The notes beneath the pieces are model-generated. The model saw only the letters and a program-made list of their open reading frames with translations, was not told the DNA's origin and did no database searches. Below are positions 16,601-22,884 of a DNA stretch of 33,407 nucleotides, one piece after another (the stretch's first letter is position 1; each line of letters opens with the position of its first letter). The stretch covers positions 1-33,407 of the forward strand of contig NZ_JAHHIT010000106.1 in the NCBI RefSeq assembly GCF_024539675.1, read 5' to 3'. A program made the position numbers and the translations under genes. The DNA is from Streptomyces hilarionis (GTDB lineage: Bacteria; Actinomycetota; Actinomycetes; Streptomycetales; Streptomycetaceae).

Positions 16601-17514
16601 GAGGCCGAGGTACGGCCGTCGACCGCCTGGGAGCTGTACCCGAGCGAGACAGCCGGCTTCAGGCCTCCCGGCACCGCCGGTGCGTCGATCGGGTACGACC
16701 AGGAGAATCCACCGGTCGCGCCGCCCGCCGTCCATGAGCCGGAGGGCTGGAGAGAGGTCGCCTTGTAGTCACCCGTGGGACCGGAGGCCGCGGCGGTGGC
16801 CGCCAGTACGGTCGGGCTTGTGGACGTCCTCGCGGACGTCATGGAGGCAGCGGACAGGGGGGCGGTCGCGGTGAGCGTCCCGGCCTTGGTGTTGTTCGTC
16901 GTCGGCAGCGGCCTGGCGAGGCGGCACGCCGGCTTGTCAGGAGTGGTGAGAGCGCAAGCGGGCAGTTGCACCAGACGCAGACGGGCGGCCCAGTCTCCGC
17001 CGTACGCGCCCTTGAACGAGCGGTAGTCCACCTGGACCGAGGCACTGCTCGTCGAACTGCCGCCGGTGGGCTCCGCGATCGAGAACAGGAGGCCTTCGAC
17101 ACCGGCCCTGCGGGCCGTCTTGCGGTCGGCGAGTTCGACGGTGGCCTTGGTGGCCGACTTGGCGGGCGACTTTGCCGAAGCGTGTCGCCTGGCCGGCGGC
17201 GCCGCGAGGGCCAGGGGCAGCGATCCCGCTTTCCGCAGGGCGGCCTTGGTCTCCGACGGGACGAGCTTCACGGTCGCGGTGCCCGCGGTCGGCCAGGTGA
17301 CCTTCGGCGCCTTCCACGGGCGCGCGGCATCGGGTCGCTTGTCGGTGCTGCCGACCGCCGCCGGCTCCACGGCCACGGTCGGTGGCTGCTTCGGCCGGGG
17401 AGTGTCGTTCCCCTTGGCCGAGGGAGCCGCGGCCAGACTGTTCGCGGGAAGCCACCCGACTATGAGGGCAGCGCAGATCACGCTTCCCCATCTACGCGCG
17501 CCGTACCGGCTCAC
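10630..17514 (-). CDS. Secreted RHS/YD-repeat polymorphic toxin with HINT domain and deaminase C-terminus
   Basis: This is a 2294-aa protein. A signal peptide (residues 1-30, ending SLAAA) leads to a long shell. The N-terminal region has SpvB-like features (GGFSWSYPIDAPAVPGGLKPAVSLGYSS). Many YD repeats follow (such as GRVSKVWLP, YDALGRKT and YDPSGNI) at about 1000-1790, then the RHS core GAREYDPSIGRFLSVDP near 1800 and NNNPITITDPSG. A Gly/Ser linker (about 1875-1900) and a glycine-rich hydrophobic stretch (1920-2015) come next. The HINT domain runs from Cys2018 (CHSFLPGTGVLL) through TDTHPF to HNC (2162), the self-cleavage site. Residues 2163-2294 are the toxin. The start is GTG behind GAGGGG. 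It follows the FG-GAP gene by 142 bp on the same strand and precedes Imm1. Confidence 0.92.
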   Translation of the reverse strand: MSRYGARRWGSVICAALIVGWLPANSLAAAPSAKGNDTPRPKQPPTVAVEPAAVGSTDKRPDAARPWKAPKVTWPTAGTATVKLVPSETKAALRKAGSLPLALAAPPARRHASAKSPAKSATKATVELADRKTARRAGVEGLLFSIAEPTGGSSTSSASVQVDYRSFKGAYGGDWAARLRLVQLPACALTTPDKPACRLARPLPTTNNTKAGTLTATAPLSAASMTSARTSTSPTVLAATAAASGPTGDYKATSLQPSGSWTAGGATGGFSWSYPIDAPAVPGGLKPAVSLGYSSQAVDGRTSASNNQPSWIGDGWDWQPGYIERRYKSCEDDKDKAGATNTTKVGDQCWYNDNAVMSLGGKSVDLVFDKAEGWHPADDSAEKVEKLTGAVNGDDGTTGVDGKGEYWKVTSTDGTQYFFGRNRLPGWSDHGTAADDPVTNSTWTAPVFGNHSGEPCYNASFASAWCQQAWRWQLDYVVDPRGNAMAYYWSKESNNYGRNVSTTTGKATVTPYVRGGWLDHIDYGLRDDAVYAGKAMGQVQFGVSSRCLSGCTFDQTNASHWPDVPYDQYCKDGSTECKDQYSPTFWSQKRLSTITTKILTGGVYKDVDTWTLAQDFPPSGDGISTPMWLKSIQHTGKVGTAEVLPAVTFTGVQKPNRVDKLGDGLAPFVRLRMSQVKTETGGTIGVDYYDPDCTATTLPPADGTNSTRCYPVKWPFEGETAKQDWFVIYPVKRVVEGDNLVESPDVVTEYAYLGGAKWAKSTDEFAKTKDRTYSVSRGYERVQTRKGAGLDARTLTESRYFRGIDGADVKDSAGTAVTDREQFAGMVRENATYNGDGGALVSATSYTPWRSAATATRARTEADLPALTAYHTGVAAEETRSTVTGGIRTTKTTRAFDTYGMVTQVAEHGDIAKTTSDTVVGDEKCTTTTYARNTGAWILDAVSRTETVARLCSVTAERPADVIDDVRTYYDNAAFGVAPTKGLVTKTDRINGKGTGYDTSGSVPSVCGTAGNQLCYDQYGRAQAAADAYGEITRTLYSPATGENPTTTTVTNPLGHTATTKLDPLRGQPTEAKDANGKITTTAYDGLGRVSKVWLPTRSAVSLPNAPNYSYAYLVRADGPAVVTSKHLDHNSKYQTSYAFYDGLLRERQTQETSPDRAGRLVSESFYNTRGEAWRSSGAYFTTGAPEPVLVTGEETKYPSSTETVFDGAGRPTAVIAKKFGDETKRTTTSYTGDTTTVTPPKGGTATTTVVDALGRTVELKQYTDAARTSSQSVVYRYNSHGQLDRVTDASGAKWQYTYDVRGRKTDVVDPDTGASHTDYDKGDRVSDVTDARNVTLHTDYDVLGRKTAVKKGATTLSSWTYDEVAKGQPNKTTRYIGDKAYVSEITEYNAYYQPVGTKVTVPEGLGVPAASYEWFNFYDDNTGLLTLTEQPAVADIPDEDVTTNYDTAGLLSGFNAGSGPLISETVYDHYGRNTRLEYGAFGQHMATTSVYDDHTGALTDAYTDRDAAPQRIEDSHYTYDPSGNITQINTNYGQDAARTTDTQCFTLDALARITEAWTNTGSACAAAPSSDVVGGQDPYWTTYTYDALGNRKTETQHTTAAGPTADTVRTYAEPAVGTHNLPGVTQTGTDPHTETYTYTAGSTETRTFKQGSTTTVGQNLDWDDEGHLKSVTDGGKTTSYTYDADGQRLTRTDSTGTTLYLPGGNELTLDKSGKATGTRYYSTGAQTVAMRTGGKLTFLLADHHGTTTTQVTADAAQAITRRKTGIFGNARGPQLGPWSGDKGFVGGTKDTDTGLTHLGAREYDPSIGRFLSVDPIMDLTDPQQLHGYTYANNNPITITDPSGLKLDNCAYYLNCTANGGTIDETVKAEKKKSSDGGGSSGSSSGGGGGSSGGGGGGCSWYTGCGLSKAWDDTKDWVSEHKVVIAQVATEVVVGGLCLGTATGAGFATGGAGFAAAAGCGAVAGAASSAVGNVLSDDADHSTSGQLSDMGEGAIWGAASGALGYGLGKVAGKILGKCHSFLPGTGVLLADGTKKAIEDVEVGDVVVTTNPETGETTEKPVVETITTEDDKDFTEISIAVDGEYSSIVATDTHPFWVPELKKWVQAGDLQLGQTLRTSAGTRVQISALSHYTKRQRTHDLTIEDIHAYYVLAGATPVLVHNCNPLDGIADELAGSKITTGQVVDDAGNRVGAPVSSGENGSFVQVRNALRNSGVPHDAAGGFAAASHVETKIALAMRSNGVQRATVVINNSDGVCSGPYSCATGVSAILPRGSSLTSVWRTEEGWHGVTMLGGG
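10633..11028 (-). other. C-terminal toxin domain: SCP1.201/DddA-like deaminase
   Basis: These are the 132 residues released after HINT cleavage. His2227-Val-Glu2229 (in SHVETKIALAMRSNG) and Cys2255 and Cys2261 in CSGPYSC give the zinc-binding HxE...C...C arrangement of cytidine deaminases. The spacing HVE-x-ALxMRxNG, then strand VVINN, then GVCSGPYSC, then LPRGSSLTSVW, parallels DddA of Burkholderia (HVEGQSALFMRDNG, VFHNNPEGTC, LPENAKMTV). DddA has Cys-x2-Cys where this protein has Cys-x5-Cys. The predicted activity is cytosine deamination of DNA in a target cell. Confidence 0.8.
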
Positions 17515-17656
17515 GCCCCACCCCTCGTGACAGTGAATGAATTCTCAGGACAACAGCTCAGTGACGAGCCGCGAGCGCCTACGCGGCTTCGAACGGTCGT
17601 GAGCGGGACGCGAGGCGGGTGATGGACGACCACCGCCCTAGCGTCCCGGCGACCGC

Positions 17657-20600
17657 TCAGGGGGTGTTACGGGTGATCAGAGATGTGTTGACGAAGTCCC
17701 AGGCCCCGACCCAACTGGCCAGGCCTGTCATCGTGCCGTCGCTCTTGCCGAGGTAGGTGAGCATCTTCACCGTGCCGTCGCCCATGTCGTGCATCGCGCC
17801 CAGGTCGTCGCGTCCGTCGCCGCTGTAGTCCCCGGACGTGATCTGCATCTTCTGGTAGTTCAACTTGCCCGGGTCCGCGGTGACGGCGATCTTCGGGGCG
17901 GCGAACGTCCCGGTCGCTGCCGCAAGGCTGACGAAGGTGTGCACCCGGTCGCTGGTGTCGGGGTAGTCGTACCAGGTGGCGACGTCGTCGAGGCCGTCGC
18001 CGTTGTAGTCCCCGGCGTAGAAGCCGGTGCGGTTCCAGTCTCCCCAGTTGGTCACGGAGAGGGATTGCACCGGCGCCTTGAACCCGCCTTCGGGCTGTCC
18101 TCGGAACTGCCAGAAGCTGACGGCGTCAGCCGGAGCGTCGGCGAGTGCGGCGATGTCGTCCCGGCCGTCGCCGTCGAAGTCGCCGGTCGTCAGCTTCACC
18201 AGGCCGCGGTTCCACGTGCCGCTCCAACTGGCGAAGAGCGTGTTGAACCCGCCCTGCACGTTCGCGGTGAAGGTGTACAGCGTGTCGCTGCCGTCGGGAG
18301 AGGCGTACCAGGCGGCGATGTCGTCGCGGCCGTCACCGTTGAAGTCGCCGGCCTGAAGGGTCGCGTTGGCGAATCCCCATTTGCCGGGGTTGGCCCCCCA
18401 GGAGACGAACGGAGAGCGGAAGGTGCCGTCGGGCTGGCCGAGCAGCGTCCACAGCTTGGTCGACCGGTCCGGGTAGTAGTACATGGCCGCGACGTCCGTG
18501 CGTCCGTCGCCGTTGAAGTCGCCCGACACCTTCTTCACACTGTCCGCGGTCCAGCCGCTGAACGTGAAGGCGTCACGTGGCGCCTTGATCGAGCCGTCCG
18601 ACGTACCCGACAGGGTGTGGATCTTGTCGCTGCCGTCGGCGTACTCGCGCCAGGTGAGCATGTCGCCGTAGCCGTCACCGTCGACGTCGCCTCGCACCGA
18701 GCTGTTGCTGGACCACTGCGACTGGCCCTTGCCGTTGTAGACGACGAGGCTGCCGCGGTCCTGGAGCAGGGCGTACCCCTCGCCGGTGGCCCCGTTCGCG
18801 GCGTCGGGACGCCACAGCACGGTACTGCCGTCGGCAGAGTAGACCGCGACGTAGCCGTTGGCGAGGACGCGTGCGGTTGCTCCGTTGTTGCCGGCGGTGC
18901 CGCTGGACCAGACGACCTTGTTGGCCTTCGACGTGATGACCAGGTTGCCGTCCGCCTGCATCGTGAGCTTGACCGAGTTCGAGGAGAAGGACTGGCCGCT
19001 CGCGAGCGTGGTGCCGGCCGTGATGCGTTGCCCGCCGGCGGCTCCGTCGATGAGGAAGCCCGTGCCGAGGCCGCTGTAGTCGCTGCCGGTCCTGCGCCCC
19101 GCCCAGCCGGTCAGGGTGTTGTCCTTCTTGCGGCCCCAGACGTCGGGAATGCCGTCGCTGCCGAGGTCTCCCGAGGAACCGATGACCGGATAGAGGCTGG
19201 AGGGCATGACGGCGGCGGCGATCTTCACGCGGCTGCCGGCGTTCCCCCAGGTCGCGGCGTCCAGGACTCCGTTCGGGTCGCTCTTGCCGTAGGAGCGGTA
19301 GAGGTCGCCCGTCGCGTTCTCCCGCAGAAGGAGGTCGGGGATGCCATCACCGTTGAGGTCGCCGGGGGCGACCACGGTGAACCTGTCCCAGTCGGCCGCG
19401 CCTGCGAGGACCGGGTGGGGGCGAACCATGTCGAGCAGCACGTTCGACCGCATTCCGTAGTAGACCCACAGGTACTTGCCCTGCTTGACGAGCAGGTCGG
19501 GGTTCGCATCACCATTGAGGTCACCGCTCGTGGTGATCTGCTCCGCGTTGTACCAGTGATCGTCACCGGTCCAGTTCGCGTCCCCCTTGCACCTGCCGCT
19601 CGTGGTCGCGACGGGGCACCGCACGGCCAGCGTGAGCGCGGACTCGGCGTCGATCACCCCTGTCCCGTTGTTGGCGTAGACGCGCAGTTGGCTCTTGCCG
19701 CCGCTCGCCCCGCTCTCCAGAGAGACCAGGTCGTTGTAGCCGTCCTGCTTCCAGTCGCCGCTGAACGCCACCTGCTGCGAGGGGAACGCTCCGCCGCCGT
19801 TCGTGGCCGAGGAGAACTGGCCGTTGCCCTGTCCCGCATACGTGAGCAGCGTGCCGTTGGAGTCGGTGTTCCAGATGTCCGTGAAGCCGTCGCCGTTGAG
19901 GTCGCCGGGCTCGTCCCTCGCCTGGGAACGCGTGGCGTAGTAGAGGTAGGTGGCCGTGTCGGAGCGGTTGCCCGCCGCGTCGACGCTGTACGCGTAGATC
20001 ATGTGCGGCCCGTAGGAAGGCGGCGTGACGCCGAGGACGGCAGCGCTCGAAGCGGTGTCGTGCACCTCGGGATCGCTGTCCGTCCACCAGTGGTAGGAGA
20101 CGACGTCCGTCACACCGTTCGGGGCCAGGAGGAACTTGCCCTCGGACCGCGCCGGACCGGTCTGGGCCGGCCAGCCCTGGTCGCCGTTCGGGAAGGCGTT
20201 GCCCTGCGACGTGATGACGGGAGGCTTGCTCGGGCGGGTGCGGTCGAGGCTGAACTTGCAGGTGGTGCTCCAGTCCGAGTACACCCCGTCCGGGTCCTTG
20301 GCGCGCACCTTCCAGGTGTAGGCCCCCGTGGGCGTACTCGCGGCGGGCAGGACCAGCGTGGCCACCCGCCCTCTCAGCGCGGGCACCGAGGCGTCGACGA
20401 CCGCCGCCGGCGTACCGGTCTTGAAAACCTGGAACTGGGCGGTGAGATTGCCACCGTCGGGATCGTCGATCTTCGCGTGGACGCTGACGACGGTGTTGCC
20501 CACGGTTCCGCCCGCGGCACAGCTGGTGCGTGGGTTGGTGCCCAGGCCGGCGGGGGTCCTGGGAGGGTTGTTGTACTTGATCTCGAGTGTGGCGGTCTTC

Positions 20601-22126
20601 GGGTCGAACCGCTTCCAGCCGAAGGTGTCCGCCTCGTCGCTCGCGTAGAGGCCGAGCGTCACACTGGGTTCGCGCTTCCCGGCCGCTCTGCTCACCGCGT
20701 CGGTGGCGTCGAACTCGAGGTTGCCGGCGGCGCAGTCCTTGCTCCACCCCTTCGAGTCGTTCACCGTGGACAGGGCGGATCCGATTTGGGCGGGCTGGTG
20801 GTTCCAGGTGGTCTTCTTCGAGATGTCTCCGACCTCGTACAGCTGGACCGGTCGGGCCTGGCACGACCAGGACCAGGTGTTGCGGACCCGGAAGGTGGCG
20901 CTCTTGATGTGCGCGCCGACGACGTCACCGGTGTCGAGCTGGAAGAAGGAGCGCGAGATCCGGTTCTGTCCCCCGGTCTCCGCCTCGTACCCGACGCGCA
21001 CGTCGCCCTTGGCGTCCCAGTAGGAGTTGTCGGGGTAGGCCTGGTAGACGCGGGTCCAGTGCTGCCATTCGCCCCAGGCCCAACTGGGGTCGATGTACAC
21101 GGGGTAGGTCGTCTTCGCGCCGGTCAGCAGGTCCTGGTCCGGGGTGATGGTGAGAGCGTCGGCGCTGACCTCGGCCTGCATCTGTGCTTCCCGCGCGCCG
21201 GCACCGGGTTCGAAGACGTTGCCCGCTCCGGAGTCGTCACCCGTCGCGGCAGCAGTCGTGCGGGCCGACGCGGCTTTGGCTCGCAGCGCCGGAGCGGCAG
21301 GCGGCCGGGAGTCCCACATCGAAGGCGCGGGGCTCGTGAAGACGGTCTGCCCCGCGGGATCCGTGGCCGCGAGCATGCCGGTGTCGGCGTCCTCGGAGAC
21401 GTTCAGACCGACCGTGTTCATCGAGAACTTCAGCGCGGCCAGTTCCGAGTTGTCCGCCGCTTCGGCGGTCTTGACGACGAGCAGCTGGGAGAAACCTTCC
21501 ACCTCCGCTTTCAGCTGGAGGTCGACGCCCGGCAGAGCGTCGGCGTACGTGGCGACGTTGGCGTCGAGGGTCGGCTTGGGCAGGGCCTTGGGCCAGGTGA
21601 GCGAGAGGGTGCGGCCGTCCTTGACTCCCGTCAGCATCGGGCCCGTTCCGCCACCGGAGAACCTGACCGAGACCGACGTCGCCTTCGGCACCACGGTTCC
21701 GTCGGCGGCGAAGGCCAGGGTCGGGTCGGCGGCGACCCACGCGCCGCCGCGCCACAGTCGCACCACGGTGCCGTGCCGCTTCACCGAGAACGAGCCGTCC
21801 GGCAGGGCCCAGGTGTCGCCGGCCTCCGTGCGCGCGGAGATCAGTTCGACGGGTTGGCCGGAGGTCCGGGCATCCTGGAGGGCCTTGTCCTCCTCGCTCA
21901 TCGACCCGTCGGCGACAGGGTCGGACGAAGCCGCAGCCGACGTCGTAGGCCTCGCGGACGCGGACGCGGCGGCCTGCTCGGCGGGCAGTGCGACCAGGCC
22001 GAGCAGCAGGGCGACGGCGACCGTGGTGACCTGCGCGCCGGCGTATCTGCCACGTCCGCCACGCCGACCACGTCTGCCGCGTCCATGGCGGCCGGGCGCA
22101 CCTGACGTCCCCCGTACGACCTGCAC
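17657..22126 (-). CDS. Large secreted FG-GAP/VCBS-repeat protein with bulb-type lectin domain
   Basis: This 1489-aa protein has a very basic N-terminus (Arg/Gly-rich, residues 12-28) and a hydrophobic signal core (33-50). A DNRLRE-like beta domain follows at about 340-525 (YPVYIDPSW ... LEIKYNNPP), then an Ig/Fn3-like segment (530-690). FG-GAP repeats with calcium-binding DxNxDG motifs (GDLNGDGFTDIW) come before and after a bulb-type lectin domain at about 1033-1146 (LTMQADGNLVI, VWSSGT). C-terminal repeats include DFNGDGRTD, DYNGDGLDD and DYSGDGRDD. The expected place is outside the cell, binding carbohydrate or wall. It is the first gene of a two-gene minus-strand unit with the RHS toxin; a recognisable promoter precedes it. 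It may help present or anchor the toxin, but this is inference. GTG at 22126 is the start; a shorter start is possible. Confidence 0.85.
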   Translation of the reverse strand: MQVVRGTSGAPGRHGRGRRGRRGGRGRYAGAQVTTVAVALLLGLVALPAEQAAASASARPTTSAAASSDPVADGSMSEEDKALQDARTSGQPVELISARTEAGDTWALPDGSFSVKRHGTVVRLWRGGAWVAADPTLAFAADGTVVPKATSVSVRFSGGGTGPMLTGVKDGRTLSLTWPKALPKPTLDANVATYADALPGVDLQLKAEVEGFSQLLVVKTAEAADNSELAALKFSMNTVGLNVSEDADTGMLAATDPAGQTVFTSPAPSMWDSRPPAAPALRAKAASARTTAAATGDDSGAGNVFEPGAGAREAQMQAEVSADALTITPDQDLLTGAKTTYPVYIDPSWAWGEWQHWTRVYQAYPDNSYWDAKGDVRVGYEAETGGQNRISRSFFQLDTGDVVGAHIKSATFRVRNTWSWSCQARPVQLYEVGDISKKTTWNHQPAQIGSALSTVNDSKGWSKDCAAGNLEFDATDAVSRAAGKREPSVTLGLYASDEADTFGWKRFDPKTATLEIKYNNPPRTPAGLGTNPRTSCAAGGTVGNTVVSVHAKIDDPDGGNLTAQFQVFKTGTPAAVVDASVPALRGRVATLVLPAASTPTGAYTWKVRAKDPDGVYSDWSTTCKFSLDRTRPSKPPVITSQGNAFPNGDQGWPAQTGPARSEGKFLLAPNGVTDVVSYHWWTDSDPEVHDTASSAAVLGVTPPSYGPHMIYAYSVDAAGNRSDTATYLYYATRSQARDEPGDLNGDGFTDIWNTDSNGTLLTYAGQGNGQFSSATNGGGAFPSQQVAFSGDWKQDGYNDLVSLESGASGGKSQLRVYANNGTGVIDAESALTLAVRCPVATTSGRCKGDANWTGDDHWYNAEQITTSGDLNGDANPDLLVKQGKYLWVYYGMRSNVLLDMVRPHPVLAGAADWDRFTVVAPGDLNGDGIPDLLLRENATGDLYRSYGKSDPNGVLDAATWGNAGSRVKIAAAVMPSSLYPVIGSSGDLGSDGIPDVWGRKKDNTLTGWAGRRTGSDYSGLGTGFLIDGAAGGQRITAGTTLASGQSFSSNSVKLTMQADGNLVITSKANKVVWSSGTAGNNGATARVLANGYVAVYSADGSTVLWRPDAANGATGEGYALLQDRGSLVVYNGKGQSQWSSNSSVRGDVDGDGYGDMLTWREYADGSDKIHTLSGTSDGSIKAPRDAFTFSGWTADSVKKVSGDFNGDGRTDVAAMYYYPDRSTKLWTLLGQPDGTFRSPFVSWGANPGKWGFANATLQAGDFNGDGRDDIAAWYASPDGSDTLYTFTANVQGGFNTLFASWSGTWNRGLVKLTTGDFDGDGRDDIAALADAPADAVSFWQFRGQPEGGFKAPVQSLSVTNWGDWNRTGFYAGDYNGDGLDDVATWYDYPDTSDRVHTFVSLAAATGTFAAPKIAVTADPGKLNYQKMQITSGDYSGDGRDDLGAMHDMGDGTVKMLTYLGKSDGTMTGLASWVGAWDFVNTSLITRNTP

Positions 22127-22171
22127 AGAACCCCGCCCCCAGAGTCACAAGATCTTCAAAAAAGTAAGCGT

Positions 22172-22200
22172 ATTCAAACTGTCCTCTCACATTGGGTCAA
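22172..22200 (-). promoter_or_regulatory. Promoter-like pair upstream of the FG-GAP/RHS unit
   Basis: On the minus strand TTGACC (22195-22200) and TTGAAT (22172-22177) are separated by 17 bases, in an AT-rich block 46 bp before the GTG at 22126. The -35 is good and the -10 is imperfect. Confidence 0.5.
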
Positions 22201-22386
22201 GGATTTATCACCGAGCGCAGCGGCCCCCTGAGACCCATCTGGCTTGGATTGCACATCCGTTCAGTGTTCGTAGGTGACAACCGGTGGGCGTATATGGCCT
22301 GGTGAGCAGCGTGGCGTGTGCCCGTGCGCGGCGGTTCGTCCCGCACGGCATGCGATCGTCGGCGGGGCTTCAGTGGCTGGAAGCGG

Positions 22387-22845
22387 TCATCGGTCGCCGC
22401 CCGTGAACGGGCCGGAGGCCCTGTCCGCGCGGCGGGTCCGGAGCGCTCGGAGTGCGGTTCCCGTCGTCCAGCCCGTCATGAGCAGGCCGGCGGCGGTGGC
22501 GAGGGCGAGGAAGGCCACCGTCGGGTTGATCCAGGCCGGGACCAGGTCGTACGTGGCGTTGCATTGGTTGTGGAGGGGGAACCACCGGGTCGACTCGTCC
22601 AGGTGGCGCGAGCGGTAGGCGCCGTCGAAGCGCTGCCCTCGGTAGAGCGTGCAGGTCTCCGCGACGTCCAGGCCGCCCGCGAGTGCTCCCCAGAGCCAGG
22701 TGAGGAAGGCCGCTGCGCACGTCAGCGTCGAGAGCAGGAGCCAACGCAGGGGTCCCATCCGTTTCCTGCCGACGTCCGCCCCACCGCCGAGCGGTCGGCG
22801 CCCCGTGCCGCTCGTCCCCGTGCCGCTCGTCCCCGTGGAGCTCAC
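22387..22845 (-). CDS. Small two-helix membrane protein, function unknown
   Basis: This 152-aa protein starts with a Ser/Thr/Gly-rich tail (STGTSGTGTSGTG) and has two membrane helices, about residues 33-58 and 108-128. Between them is an outside loop with two cysteines (CTLYRGQRFDG ... HNQC), possibly disulfide-linked, and RWFPLHNQCNATYDLVPAW. The Arg-rich end is cytoplasmic. The start GTG at 22845 has GGGAGG 8 bases upstream. It follows the GT87/PAP2 gene by 39 bp and is likely co-transcribed with it. I do not recognise the family. Confidence 0.78.
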   Translation of the reverse strand: MSSTGTSGTGTSGTGRRPLGGGADVGRKRMGPLRWLLLSTLTCAAAFLTWLWGALAGGLDVAETCTLYRGQRFDGAYRSRHLDESTRWFPLHNQCNATYDLVPAWINPTVAFLALATAAGLLMTGWTTGTALRALRTRRADRASGPFTGGDR

Positions 22846-22884
22846 CGTCCGGTCCTCCCCGCTCCCGCCTGATGTGCGATCAGC

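Noticed and set aside
17789..22105. A 1438-aa open frame on the plus strand, antisense to the FG-GAP gene
   Set aside because: Its product is an Arg/Gly/Val-rich string with no recognisable domain. Such long antisense frames are normal in high-GC DNA, while the minus strand has clear FG-GAP and lectin motifs.
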